Shown here: positions 38,624 through 51,164 of the stretch, one piece after another | How the letters are laid out: the number at the start of each line of letters is the position of its first letter | How positions within the stretch are numbered: the stretch's first letter is position 1 | Origin: Capitulum mitella | Taxonomy: Eukaryota; Arthropoda; Thecostraca; Pollicipedomorpha; Pollicipedidae | Length of the DNA stretch: 64,000 bases | Assembly (NCBI GenBank): GCA_030062745.1 | Contig: CP099849.1 | Span: 22,618,144-22,682,143, forward strand | Reading direction: 5' to 3' | The notes under the pieces: model-generated | What the model was told of the DNA's origin: nothing | The model's database searches: none | The model's input: the letters and a program-made list of their open reading frames with translations, nothing else | Translations under genes and position numbers: made by a program

Positions 38624-38753
38624 CTGCAGGACTGAGCGGGAGGCCGTCCTGCCAGCGGTACGCGCCCTCTCCCTGGCGGTCGCTGGCGCCGACCCAGTGG
38701 CCGCCGCCGGCCGGCGCCGGGCTGCCGGAGAGAGAGGTCACGCGGGTCAGACC
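38624..38753 (-). CDS. Exon 8: C-type-lectin domain 2, central WIG-like segment
   Basis: The acceptor CCCCTCTCCACCAG is strong; the donor is CTGCAG|GTCAGT. The exon begins on a codon boundary and has 43 codons plus G. It encodes GGGHWVGASDRQGEGAYRWQ followed by DGLPL, a clear CTLD core: the WIG-like strand (HWVGAS), then the Y-x-W-x-DG-x-x-L hairpin. The same position and phase-0 start are seen in exon 13 of CTLD3, supporting a shared exon layout for the lectin repeats. The expected upstream exon, with the first CTLD helix and cysteine pair, was not found. I number this exon 8 to leave room for it. Confidence 0.78.
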
Positions 38754-41542
38754 CTGGTGGAGAGGGGTCGGGGCGGGTCAGAGGGGTCTGAGGCCGCGGA
38801 TGGTGTCGTTGGCTTGCGGCAACGGTTCGAACGAGACGGAACTGCAGGAGATATCGACAGATGGCATTTATCTCGAGTGATATGGTTTGCACTATAAATT
38901 CACGACATTGCGCTGGGGTTAAAGTGTGAAATTTAGGTGATGTGGGAAGCGTAAAATATTCAGCACCGCTGTAAGATCAGTCGTCGTTTTGTCACCGTTC
39001 TTAAATGCCATGGCTGCTTCACTTCTGTGAAATAAAATAAGCTTGGTTTACAGGGCACGTTGTCTCCACGGAACGGCTCAATTGATGCTTCTGGTTCCCG
39101 GAGTGTTATTGAAGGCTCACATAAATTGCTATGCAATTAAGCTGACGCATCGAATAGCGAGGAAATGGGAACAGCTGCCTCAGTAAGAAATGATTTCCTG
39201 CCACCTAAATACTTCTTTTACTGGCAGCAGTTTGGCATCGCTGTCATTAAAATACCCGTCGATATGTATGGCACACCACCAACATTAGAACCGTATGACA
39301 ACTGGAACTGTTGATGTCGCGTGAACCAACCAGGTTCGGGACTTTGTTCTTTGTAGCCGGTGGGCTTGTAGTTGTCTGGCGGTTATCCCAGGACGTCCAA
39401 TTCTCCCCAGCTGAGTAAAACAGGCAAATACAACGCCGGGACACGCATGAGGAGTCGTTAAGTGCCCAACCGCGGCAGCCGAACCACTGACTTAGCGTAA
39501 TTATGTCACGTTTCATTGCACGGACTTTAAAAATTTTCTCTGCGTGGGACATTTTAACCCGTGAGAACTGAAGAGGGCCAGTGGCCGAAACGTCCGCTCA
39601 AACCCCCGTCCTTGTAAGAGAGAGAAACCCAGGCCCCTTCTGAAGCCGGAAATTACGGCGATCGGTTCACAGAAACATGACATCAGCAAAACACATCGCA
39701 ATCAACGAAAGTCTCATCGCATTCAAAAGGCTATACACCAAATAAATTCTCGTTTTATTCACACAGTTCTTTTTAATATAGGCAAGAACACTAGTAGGTG
39801 TTATTCATCGAAGGCCAGCCACTGGGGAAATCCACCATGACTAAGCAAGGCCTGTTGTTCGGTGGACTATCCCAGCGTCGGTAGTTTTAGTGTTGGCCAA
39901 AATAAGGAAGCACACAGCACCCATGCAAACGACTCATAAACACACGATACCCAAATAAACTCACAAACTCTCAGTTTGACATAATTCCAATAGAACATTT
40001 GGCAACTTTCGAAAAAAAAGTCTTGACTGAATGGGTTTGGCTGGATATGGCTTCGAAATGCTAGAGATCCAGTAAAACGTATTAAATCTTACAATGGAAC
40101 AACAGACGTTGTCTATTGTTCCATTGCTTGCATTGCAAAAATGCTTGTCCCATTTTTATAACTGACTGAACTGTTTTTCTGGTATGATATGCTGGACCAG
40201 CGTTCATATTGATCAAATATTGTTGGATGGAGTCTGATCTCACCAATGAAGGTGAAATTCAAAGCAACCCTTGATTTTGTGGCCAAACCGAATTTCAAGC
40301 TCTCTTCAAAGATGCAACACGGCCGAGAAGTGGTCAGCGTCACGCTCTACTGGCCAGTTGCCAGCTGACCCACGGGCCACATATTGAGCGCCCAGGTGGC
40401 TCGCGTCCCTCCTGCCAGGGCAAGTATTCCACGCTCTTTTAATTAACCTACCTATAAATGTTGTCCGCATATTGAAAAGTCTTCACCACTGCAGACCGTG
40501 AAAAACCTTACGGGAGTGCTTGGAGCAGCATGAATGGTACCAACAAAGTTTGATGTATAAGATCAGAATGACGATTTTGCGAAGGAAGTGCTGAATTGTT
40601 AAAATTCGAAAAAAGGCGATGGAAGCACTTAAAAGGCCATAGCAAGGCTGAATAGCACATTTTGGAAAGAACCCCTGGCGCGTTATAAAGAACTACCATT
40701 ACGTGAAAGCGAGGGTGTCTAAAATCATTTAAGGCTAGCCAGATGCTGGCCCATTCCATGATATGGTATGGTATTCCAGGTATGGCGGCTTGTCATACCA
40801 GGTCAAGTGACTAGGACGGATGGTAAAATGTCACAGGTTGACAATCCAATTTTACAGTTAAATTGTTCGCAGTTAATCACGCAATTTTATCCCATTTGTG
40901 CGTTTCTTAAACGAATTAAATACTTTCACCAAAGCAGGGTAAATTGCATTTAAGAAATAAATAAAGATACATCCTATTCTTTTCATTTGAGCAATGCCAC
41001 AACAACGGCCCCATGTTCATTTTTAACTCATATTTCAGTAAATAAATAGCCGTTAATGAATCATCTGTAGGTGACACCAAATGTCTGCGCCCGGCTGTAA
41101 AAGGAACAACGAGATGAAAAGAACTGCTGAAAAATTCACGTTTCCATCTGTGTTCGTTTCCACGCTGCACTTAAAGCATTCCAGACACCTTCAACAACCT
41201 GATGGCCGTACTCAAGTTGAGAACTTGACAGAAACATCGTGAACCTGAGACAGGATACGTAATAAATGATCAGGTCATGGGAAAATTGTTCTGCAACATG
41301 CAAGGCTTTATTTCTGTCCAACTGAAAAATAGGCGTGGCTGCCGGCACCAGGATATGCACTGAATAAGTCATGTCAGAATTAACGGAAGGTAGGGGCATT
41401 GCAAACAAGTGTCATTGAAAAGAGCCAGCAAATTTCTGGACATTCTGAAAGTCTGGACGTCAGTTCGCCTCCTCCCGCCGTTCGTGAAACTGCGGTTGGC
41501 AATCACGTAAGTTGATATTACCTTCACGTTTACACTTGTGTA
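38754..41542. other. Intron segment that should contain part of the missing exon search space
   Basis: No exon with the required CTLD start could be found. It contains a 35-nt near-perfect hairpin (40092-40126) and a hammerhead-like motif (39568-39594). Open frames on the minus strand at 40113-40343 and 41136-41408 look protein-like but lack good splice sites. Confidence 0.4.
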
Positions 41543-44500
41543 TTCATTTATTTATTCATGTATTTATTTTCGCCATCATATCATCTTGCCAAACATGACC
41601 GAGGTCACGGAAGCTAATCTCGATCCCAAGCTATCACACGTGAAAGGTACAAGAGGTAAGAGTCCCATACACACAGAATGCGTTCGTTCGAGATATCAAG
41701 CTAACTTTATCAAAGAATGTAAAAGAGAAATCTGTCATGCAGGATTTAACATAACGTACGTCTGTAACATGTCGCAGTGAGGTGCTGCTCCATAGCGTCT
41801 GAACAGTTGAAAAGACGTGTCAGCGACGTCTGATAGTAACGTGTTGAACAACGAGGCGACGCGGTATATGAATCGCCTTTTTCCAGACACCAAACCATGG
41901 ATGCGAGGCAGACTGAGCAGGCGGTCCTGCCTGGTATGTCTCACGTGATCCACCCGTTCGCTGTTCCGACAAAACGATGCAGCAAGGTGTTCTGGTTCGC
42001 CTGTACGCCGGATCTTATGAGGTAATGTCAGCGTCTGTTGCTCAAGCATGCTGTGGGAACGAGGCCAGACGAGCTTTTCCCGCAAGGCCTGAAATGTGGG
42101 CATGTTTTCTTTTGCCGGATATCACGCGTGCAGCGAAATTGAGAATTTTTTCACGACACCAATGTTTTTGGCCGAACCGTTTCCGTAAACTGCAAAGCAT
42201 TACCGGACGTCAGAAAGAACCAGGGCAGAGACAATGACGGGAAGGGCACCGGAGAGGAGACAGTGACGCAGATGTGTGGCGTCGGTAAAAACTCCGAAAC
42301 ATTTTTGTGAAAGCTTGGAGATATGCGAGTCCCAAAAAAGAAAACGATCAAAAGTAACTCCAAGATTTTGAGCTTCAGTGCCAGGATTGTTACGAATATT
42401 CCGGAGCTTTACGGAGAATGAAGAAAGGTTTTGCATGTTTTGACGAGTTTCCAGGGGGATAAGATCGAATTTTGATTCTTTGGCCTTGAAACCATTTGAG
42501 CCAAAATACTCATCCAACGTCGCCAACGCGGTCTCAAGGTCAGAAAAACAAGAAAAGGACACGCAGATTTTGAGCCAGTGACCAGAACCTGAGTGTCGTC
42601 GGCGTATTATACCACAAAAGTATTCGGCGGCATGCAGGCTGAGGTCTCTTAAAAACAGTAAAGAGCCCGGGTTCCAGGGACAAACCGTAGAAGACCCTGA
42701 AGACCCTAGTTAAGGAGAAGACCCTGGTTAATGGGTCGCGGAGCCAAAATCTACCTGATGTTAGAAGTGTCTGTGAAGCTCACACTCTGAGTTTGACCCG
42801 TGATAAATTTTTTTAGCCATTCGTGCTGATGCAATGAAGCTGCAATTTTGCTAGTAATTTGGAGTGGTCAGAAACAGTTACTGAGGTCAATCAGACAAAG
42901 AGGCGAAATTTTGCCCTGGTTCAAAGCCGATAGAATTTTGCCCAACATGCAGAGGAGAGCGTCTTCGGTAGAGTGGAGGGACCGAAAGCCGTGCTGGGTA
43001 GGTGCAAGGAGGTGGTTAAAGGAAAGAAAGTGAGAGAGATAGTTTCGAACAATTCACTCAGCTATCTTCGAAGGTGGGATGTACAATAGCATGTTTCCAT
43101 GAGGCTGATACGTCAGTTTTGGTGAAACACGCTTTCGTGATGTGGAGTAAGACATGTTCAATTGAGCTAAAAGACATCTAAAAAACTCTAATGCAGAGTC
43201 CGCCACTACCGCACTCTGCCGAGTTCCTCATGCTAAAAATGGTACGTCACAGGTGGTCGAAGGAGATCGGCTGCACCCTGAAAGGCGCATGCGCCGACAA
43301 GGGGCAGCCCTGACTGGGAGTCTGGAAGCAGCACCACGTCCGGCAATCTCGGCGGCCACTCGTGGTCTCGCGTCGAGAAACAAGTCATCGAGGACATCAG
43401 GGCCGACAGACGGCATCACGCTCTGGCGAGGTCGTTTGCCACCTATGATGAGGCGCATGTTGCGTCACTCAGAGCCCGGTCCTTGCGAGTTTATCCTATC
43501 GACGATGACCTGTTTCGTGTCGTTCTTTATCGCAGGTCTGATAGCCCTATTCGCTTCACGACACATGTCCGAGCCGCGGCCGTGCGAGCGCAGATCTGCG
43601 GCTCTGCGAGCAGTGAGATATGTGTTGCCTCCGCGTTAGATAGCGCTGTCGGATGTTCATCGGATGTACGCAGTTTGATGTCCCTAAAGGGGGCGTGGCG
43701 ATCGAGGACAACTCGCACGTTGTCAGTGAGTGCCATCCACATGCCAGTGATACTGACGGCATTGAACAATGCATTTCAGTCACACTGCAGAAGGTCATGG
43801 CGGTATGCGGCGGTGTCGATGCAGCGTAGCAGCCTGGTACGTACAACGGTGGGTTTCTGTTGCGTTCTAGGAATATCACAGGTCATTCTAATAAAGTTGT
43901 GCGGACTTAAGCGACAGAGCTTGGTGCCAACGCGTTTAACAAAATCACGATTAACAATAGACACGTCCAGCAGCGAGCTATCCAAGTATGTTGGCTCAGC
44001 AACCATTCGAGTCAGAGAGTACCAGCTCAGAAAATCAGTCAGTCTCCAGCGTGAGAACCCGTCAACAAACTACAGTTAACAATCATGCAGCCAGGATGAT
44101 TCACGAAGACATTCTCATACTGCGCTTCTAGATCTTCAAAATCTGCTTCAAGTGCAAAATGTTTCTGGGTATACGGTACACAGCACAGACAATCAGCGTC
44201 TTTCGGGTCCACCTGAGGAAATGTCATGACGTCCGAAGTTTAGATGACGGATCTGTAGAACGAGGAGTGTTAATTTTCTTCAGGTCTATCCCATCACGGC
44301 AAAACAAATTCACACCCCTGTAACTTTGGGAGCAAATTTACGGTCACAACGCTTAAATACGAATCCTGAATATGCTAACAGCCTGTTTGGTACACAAAGT
44401 TTTAACCAAGTCTCGCATAAAACCATGATGTCATAGCCGTTCCGACGTAATTCGCTATGTATCTCGATTGTTTTGGGTTTAAGGGACTGAAAATTTATCG

Positions 44501-44909
44501 CGCAAATCTTCAGTAGTTCGGAGCTGCCGTTTCCACGACACATTTCTGCCTCTGTTGCCTCGTCGTCGGTGACGGAGCGTCGGCCGCGGCGGGTTTTCCG
44601 GGCGCAGCCTCCACGACCGGGCTTGGGGACCGCCGCAGGTTGTGGGTCAGCTGGCCTCAAGGTCAAGGCCGCTCCGTCCCCGGTGCGGTCGGGCGGTGAG
44701 CAGTGTAAAGGGCGAGAGACTGCGCAGTGACACCATGGAGTACCCGCTCCGTGGCGGCAAGACGATATGGCTGTTGCACGTACCGCAAATGTGCTGGTAC
44801 CGTCTATGGCCGAGGTGCAGGCGTAGCAGCGGTGATCAGAAAGCGGATGATCGCCAAGAACTCCCGACGCCGCGCGGTATCGCGGTGCATTTTCATGCGG
44901 TAATGTCAT
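41543..44909 (-). mobile_element. Decayed LINE retrotransposon (endonuclease and reverse transcriptase remnants)
   Basis: On the minus strand, an apurinic-type endonuclease remnant lies at about 44530-44350 (LLKICAINFQSLKPKTIEIH, then MVLCETWLK). Further endonuclease pieces lie at 44220-44090 and 44010-43870 (VAEPTYLDSSLLDV). A linker reads LDRHAPFRDIKL near 43700. RT remnants are SASWKHAIVHPTFEDS near 43100, the catalytic YADD at 42606-42595, LGVTFDRFLFWDSHISKLSQ near 42330, and SLPRIHGLVSGKRRFIYRVA-type C-terminus near 41890. Several frameshifts, one just after YADD, break the frame. The (AAATA)-like tail at 41543-41572 may mark its 3' end. Clade is uncertain (CR1/L2- or Jockey-like). Confidence 0.75.
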
Positions 44910-46189
44910 GTTTTGGTGGTGTGCTCTAGGTAACTGTAGTATCGGACGTGGATGAAAGCTGCTCTGCCCAGCGCTCAGTCAGGTTCACACTGGAAGGCCT
45001 CCTCAAACTCTTCAGTCGCTTCACGCACATCACTCGGAAAGGCACAGGAGTGGCGAATGGAGACCCACGTGGGTTGGCGCGCCAGCTCACGTCTACTCGG
45101 GCCGGACTGATTCGGATTGATTCCTTGTATTCCGAGACATGTTGAACTGCACAAAATACTTCTGATCTTTTATTCGTCATGGGCTCTATTTCATCCCTAA
45201 ACTTCTGTAACCTCATGGAAGCAAGGTTAACACTGATATTCCCTGGACTTGCCGCAGTCTGTTGCATTTCCTACAAAAGCATAACTTTCGTCCATCCAGG
45301 TGTGAAATATAAAAACGAGAATATGAGAAATGCTCAAGTGCCAAAATACATGTAACCTAAGACAGTTCGCCACGTGAAAATAAATGAGTTTCCAGACATA
45401 AATGCGTTAGTACGAAGCGTAAACTACTTGTCTTTCAGACGGTCATTACGTGGTTGACTTGAAGCCTCTTTGATATGGCAAGTCTGCTTCTGCCGGGTCG
45501 ATTATCCATCGCCACCCATTACAATGAATCGATGACAAGCGGTCATTCTGTGCCAATCATTCTATAGTTCTGAAATGAATTACCCAGCACTTCGACCCTT
45601 AGAGAGGAATTCAGTTTTCGGAAATCATGGCAGTCAGTAAAAACATTCCTTGTCATGCTTTAATCATTACAATCAGAGAAAAGAGAGTGATACCTAAAAG
45701 TACAGCGTCGTGAAAAAGCGTTGAAACAAAATTTCGTTTCTGCAAGGAAAGAACGTTTCTGGACAGGACAACGTGTTTGATACCATTTATTTTGTCCATA
45801 TTTATCCCGTTATCTATAAGTCGCAAGGTAAATGCAATGGGTAGATAGATACATAAGGAAAATGAATTAGAGACAAGATGTGTAAAAAACGACTGCCAAA
45901 TAAAGGTGTTGATATGATCGTACATATCAAGCAAAGCGAAACATGAGGCAAAAATGCACAGGTCTTTCGAAGATGAGGGTGTTTTGTGTCTCATCTATGA
46001 CATCATTTTCCTATACACAACCACGAATACAGCCACCGTGGCCAAGTAATTAAGGAGCCGGGACAAGAGAGTATGGCAGACACTGGAAACTCGCAAGTAT
46101 CTCGCGTCTACATTGCACTGAAGTTAGACGCATGGCACTGCTAGGAATATATTTGCTTGTGCTTGACTGTGTAATAATGTTAGCACAAG

Positions 46190-46270
46190 TTACCGTGATC
46201 GGTAGCTCAGTTGGTGGACCGAGTGGTTCGACAGAAATACCGACCGGCTTTCGATATCTGACCCGCGGGT
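46190..46270 (+). repeat. Possible tRNA-derived SINE head
   Basis: TAGCTCAGTTGG matches a polymerase III A box, and CGGCTTTCGATATC about 34 bases on is a weak B box. A related inverted piece with GGCCAGTTGCCAGCTGACCC lies at 40350-40375. It is too diverged to be a working tRNA. Confidence 0.35.
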
Positions 46271-46673
46271 TAGCTGGCAACTGGCCAAAAGAGGGTTAAA
46301 GTGACTACCACACGGTCGTGCTGCGCCACTGACGTCACGTTAAATTTTCACCACAAAATCAGCCGTTACTTGGAATTACTCGATGAAAGGTGTAGTGTGT
46401 ATGTTCGTGGTAGGGGTCAGAGTCTGTGCAACAGGCTATGCTTGGCACGGGCCCCGATTCCTACCAGCACCCCAGAAATCATTCGGATCAAATTAATAAA
46501 AAGAAGGTCCCGAGGTAAAGAGAAACGTTACGATGAAAAGTAGTAGATCAGAATATCTTGTTATCTTAGAGATGTAGGAAATGATATTGTGTTTACCAAG
46601 GTCGTTTGACTGTTCTGTAAGTTCTTATGGCATTTCTGAATTTTTGTAAGCTTTCCGATGTCGATGCTGATAC

Positions 46674-46859
46674 CTGACTGATAGAGCACAAAGAGGTTTG
46701 GCAGTAAAACTAAGTCGTTGCGGGACACCATGATGCTTGGCGTTTGGTAGGCAAAATATTGCCAGGATGGTATCTGATCAAACGCACCTGCTCTGATGTA
46801 GTATGTCACACCAGAGCAGAGGCCGTCGCCGCAGCTAAACGATACACACACACCCAGGT
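46674..46859 (-). CDS. Exon 6: end of CTLD1 and following cysteine-rich linker
   Basis: The acceptor is GATATCCTACAG and the donor GTCAG|GTATCA; 2 + 183 + 1 bases. The first residues DLGVCVSFSC close CTLD1. The rest (CGDGLCSGVTYYIRAG, PSWQYFAYQTPSI, NDLVLLPNLFVLY) is hydrophobic and strand-like with two more cysteines; it may be the first half of another degenerate CUB. It leaves one base, whereas exon 8 starts on a codon boundary, so these two cannot be joined directly and an exon must lie between. Base composition is much less GC-rich than exons 4 and 5. Confidence 0.62.
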
Positions 46860-48743
46860 CTGTAGGATATCTTTTATGCTTGTTGTTTTGTGAAATCTCT
46901 AATTGTTTAGTAGTCTCGTCATGTGGAGCCATTAGGCACGATCTACTCTTACCTCAAAAACGCTCATCAGAGATATCTTAATGAACCAATCAAATATTCA
47001 TAACTTTGAGTGTGGTTACACTACTAGAGTAACAAATGATAACGTCACGATATCTTCCAGTATCTTCATCTACACTTCTCAGCATTTGAAACCTGATTAG
47101 GTTTCAGAAAGGTACACCCTGACTGACGTAATGATAATGCCGTTCTTGACTGCTATTTCTAGTGATAAATTACATAATATTCGTTTCCATGAACATGTCA
47201 ATGAAGCTGGTACGCGTCATAGGCGCGCACATTAACAACAGCCGGCTCTCTGGGCAGGAATTTGGCAGGTTCCATCGCCGTTGCACGTCGGCGGGTGGGC
47301 AGCGTGCCGATATATTGCCGAGTCGGCCGTGCAATATCGCCCATTGATCGCGCTGCTCCCGAGCCGACGGGCCACCTGATCCATCAGGGGACGGCTAGAG
47401 GCCTGCAGCGGCCGCCAGCGGCGCGACCGGGCCGGCCGGGACCTCGGCTGCGGAACAGGTCCGCCGGGGACCTCAGCCCCGGAGCAGGTCCGCCGTGGAC
47501 AGTTATGAGAAACACTGTAAGAGGGCGTGGTTCAACAACTGCAGGGCAGTGGACCTTTATTTTTTGCATGTGAAAGTCAGCCTGAGGGAAAATTTCTGTC
47601 GTGTGTTCCGTTCCGTTTTCATTAGCGCTAGATAAGTCCATTAGTACATAGGTAATAACAATGCAGCGCATTAAGGGGTCCAAATTCGTGCACAAGACCA
47701 TCATTTTGGCGTGACACAACATCCATGACTTGTTTGTCTCCAAAAGTCTGGCTAGGAATGACTTCGTGTTATTTTCTGTCATTAGCTCATGCTCCTAGAG
47801 GCAAAAAAGGCTGACGCGCATGTAATATTAACACGACACGAGTGATGCATTACCAGATTACCATGACGGACCACTGCGTAATTTGCAAACAAAAAAGTAG
47901 CGATGGGTGAAATAGATTTTGTGGGCTGCTCAGAGTGTGCGCAAACGGCATGCGGGGAATGACTGTTTTGTAAAAGGCAAATTTGGGCTTTTCTTCCCTT
48001 CCCCAAAAAAAGAACTATGCAACTATACTAATACCACGAATGTCATATCACCTCATGTTAATTAACCTTATTGTGAAAATTCAGTTTGTCCACATATAGA
48101 CAGGACTGTACCGGACTACTCCACGTGCTTGAACCTACAATTGTTGCCGCTTAACGGCTGTAAATGTTTTTTTTTATCAATGAGCTTCATGAACTTTACA
48201 CTGTTTCTCCAATGCGTTTCCAAGTACATGAAGCTTAAAAATGTGAGTGATGCGATAACATAATATCCATACTCGTCCCTGGCGTTACGTCGTATCTAAA
48301 ATGCATTTCTAAAACAGATCTAACGTTCATCTGCACATCACGAGTCCGTCATTGTCATCAAGCATGTCGACAAATGGAGCGCGGGTAAAAGCGGGAAGGG
48401 GAGGGAAGGGGCGGGGCAGACCACGCCCAACCTCCATCAGGACCGCGACAAAAACTCGCCTCTGATGGCAGACACGAGGAAGCTCCGGACGAAACGCACT
48501 GCGCAGCTCATCTAATTGGCTTACGGCCATTTATCAAACGAAGTCTGGGGCCCCTTCTCACTTACTAGGCCAACGCATTCTTAAGACAAAAATTCCATCC
48601 CATATATATCGCGAGGCGGCCACGGGTGGTGGTAAAGAATAGGAAGGGCAACGTCACAGTGGCGCGGTATGCTGCAGCTAACCACCTTAGCTCGAGAGCC
48701 AGACAGCACAGCAGGGTCTTGGCGTCTCGCCGATACAGAATAC
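46860..48743. other. Intron between exons 6 and 5
   Basis: A short duplication (AACAGGTCCGCCG / AGCAGGTCCGCCG) lies at about 47452-47500. No exon could be supported. Confidence 0.5.
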
Positions 48744-48952
48744 CTCCGCACTGAGGTACAGCATACAACCGCAGGCGGCTGGGCTCGTGAGCAAGCAGTA
48801 CGGCGGCACAGCGTGCCCCCGCAGGCGGCGCGGTGGCGGTCACACCGAAGACGGTCGTGCCTGGCTCGGCGACCAGCTGGGCGGTCGCCGCACGCGCAGA
48901 GTCGATTTGCCCCTCATTACGGTGCCGCACACACTGGGCGCGGCACGCCTGG
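48744..48952 (-). CDS. Exon 5: C-type-lectin domain 1, second part
   Basis: The acceptor is CATTTGTCTTAG and the donor GCGGAG|GTATTC; lengths 1 + 207 + 1 match exons 4 and 6. The protein GTTVFGVTATAPPAGARCAA...YAVPQC aligns by pattern with the better-defined CTLD3 exon (YWVKSPTAGECRAAN...ELEC): a hydrophobic WIG-like strand, Gly-x-Arg/Glu-Cys, and a third cysteine near the end. Joined to exon 6 it reads QCG-D-LGVC, the cysteine pair that closes a CTLD. The canonical EPN/QPD and WND sugar-binding triplets are not visible, so calcium-dependent sugar binding is not supported. The frame stays open beyond the donor, so the exon end rests on the phase and cysteine match. Confidence 0.65.
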
Positions 48953-49834
48953 CTAAGACAAATGGCCGCCCCGTGCGGCTGTCACCGGCCGGCCACAAGG
49001 GTGGGGACCAGCACAGGTCAGGCGAGGACCCAGGGACGAGGATCAAGGATGCGTGTCCACCATTTTGACGTGTTTTCTTTTCTGGTACACGAAAAAACGC
49101 GTTGACTTGGAATTCAGGACTAAGAAGGGTCTATGGTCAGTTGTTTAGCCGTGTTCCCACTTCCTCAAAACCCTGTCCGCGCCTGCAGGTCTGTGGCCCC
49201 AGCGGCCGGATTGGCCGATGGCCTGCACACGTCAACAGTAATACTGGGCTGCATAACTCCCGCGCAGGGACAAAGGCTTCACGTTATGTGGCAGACCACT
49301 GATCACGCACAGCACTTCATTGATTACATTATCATCTTCAGGCGATGCAAAACGTTTCCATGCGGCGGCTTAGCTTTAGCACAGCAGTAGCAGATTGCAT
49401 TTATTTGCAATAATGAATACAAAGCACGCCCAACGTTTTTGCGCATACTACTTTCATCCTCATTCCCTTCTGAAGCATTAACAAACTTTAAGCGGAATCC
49501 ATAAAAGCAACGTTATTTTGGATGAAGCGTGATATTTACCAAAGACAGTCACTGACGGTGAGTGTTACTGTATCGATACCACAAACGTTTTCAATGGTTT
49601 TGATAAATAAATGATATTTCCTAGCGTCATTCGGACCAAAACGTCCCCTCATACTTTTCATGTTCATGTCGTATGCACGTCACACGCTCGTTTCATCCAG
49701 TATGGATCGGGCGTCCACGAAAATGTCGGAACTTTTCCGGGCGAGGGCGCACGAGACACATAACTCGCGTGGAAAATGTCAGCCGTCCGTGTGACAGGCT
49801 CCCTGAGGAGCGTCAACCAGCAGCAGTCACTCAC

Positions 49835-50732
49835 CTGGCGTCCACGGCGCGGGCCAGCAGCCGCACTTCTCCTCCGCCGCCGCCGCCACCGCCGCCGCTG
49901 CCGCCGACTCCGCCGCCGCCGCCCAGTGTCGCGTTCAGCCGGCCGCAGCGGGCGGCCGCCGCCGGCCAGGAGAGCGGGCCGCGCGCCAGGTACCAGCAGC
50001 GGCCGGCGCCGGCCGTCCACGGCCAGCCGCACGCGGCCGTGGCGTTGTCGGCCGGCTCGGCCGTCCACCGCAGCGCCAGCAGCGGGCCGGGCCGCGGCCG
50101 CCGGCCGGCCGCCGCCGTCAGCGTCACCGTCGCCCGGTTCGCGGTCACCAGCGGCTGGCGCGGCCGCAGCGCGCTCCGGTGCACACGGTCGCCGTCCCGC
50201 ACGGTCGCTATCACAGAGACGTTCTGCAGGAGCTCGGCCGTCAGCCGCGCGCGGTAGCCCGGCGGCAGGTGCAGGCGCACCCGGCACTTGAGCGAGGCCG
50301 CGCTCACCGTCAGGCCGCCCGACGGCCCGTACAAAACGCCCTCCGCACAGCCGCTCCTATCAAAATACGTCACGTGGAAAAGAAACGCGGCGCCGTCGCC
50401 GGCGCGGTGTGTGTACAGCGATAAGGCATTTGATTGGTTGGCGGCGGCGGCCGGCCGGCCGGGCGCCGGCTTTCCGCAGAGACGGTGCAGCCGGCCGGCG
50501 GCCAAGCGGTGCCGTTCGGCGGCCGGCCGCAGCTCGCCGTCCCACCGCACGTCCGTCAGCTGCACGAAGCCGAGCTCGCAGCGGCCGGGCATGCCGCGCA
50601 CCGACAGCTTCGTGAAGCGCGCGGTCTGCCGCTGTCCGGGCGCCGGCGGCCGCAGCACGAAGCAGTCCTGAGTGCGAGGCAGCGCCGCCTGGGTCAGCGA
50701 GGTCACAGTCGGCCGCAGCTGGAGCAGGCAGT
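49835..50732 (-). CDS. Exon 4: two CUB domains plus start of C-type-lectin domain 1
   Basis: This is the largest exon: 898 bp, 298 whole codons, very GC-rich. The acceptor is TCTGTCGTTCCAG and the donor GCCAG|GTGAGT. Residues 1-124 form a CUB: cysteines at CLLQL, QDCFV, GRCEL and HRLCGK, ending FLFHVTYFD. Residues about 128-225 form a second, cysteine-poor CUB (GCAEGVLYG, then LKCRVRLHLPPGYRARL, ending LLALRWTAEP). From about residue 230 a C-type-lectin fold begins (GRCWYLARG, LSWPAAAARCGRLNATL). Several N-X-S/T sequons fit an extracellular protein. A glycine run of some 18 residues, coded by a GCC/GGC microsatellite at 49870-49924, sits just after the second CTLD cysteine. Confidence 0.82.
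49870..49924. repeat. (GGC)n microsatellite coding poly-glycine inside CTLD1
   Basis: An interrupted trinucleotide tract within exon 4 encodes GGGGGVGGSGGGGGGGGG on the minus strand, interrupted only by Val and Ser. It lies between the conserved cysteine helix of CTLD1 and the exon end. Confidence 0.9.
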
Positions 50733-51164
50733 CTGGAACGACAGACGAACAGAGGATTCAGACAAGCGGTCAGCCTAGATCTAGTGGCGTTGTAGCCACA
50801 GAAGGGTTTGCTTTCGGACTTTATCGCTGCTTTCACCAAAACGTAACCCATGCAAGCTAGAAAGCGACTGATTTGTGGTAATAAACTACTGAATGCAATC
50901 TTGTCCGGTGCCGGGGGACACAGCTTCTTTTTGGAACCGCTTCAGAGAGGTTTCAGGATCAGTCGAACAAGTTCTGCCTCTCTCGGAGAATAATTCTAGC
51001 GTCGTTCACATGATCGACAATCCCGTTTCAAGTTTGTTCGCAAAGCGAAGGGCTGCTAAGATGGCTGCTGTTTGCTAGTTAACGTAATCAACGACAGCAT
51101 CATGAGCATTCTTGTTTCAGAAATTAGAGGCGATGAAGTCGTCTACTTGTGACCATGGGTTGTG

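Noticed and set aside
40113-41408. Minus-strand frames at 40113-40343 and 41136-41408 as candidates for the missing exon
   Set aside because: Neither has the CTLD cysteine pattern, the required phase, or good splice sites.
44926-45267. A 113-codon minus-strand frame upstream of the LINE
   Set aside because: Could be a LINE ORF1 remnant, but no motif supports it.
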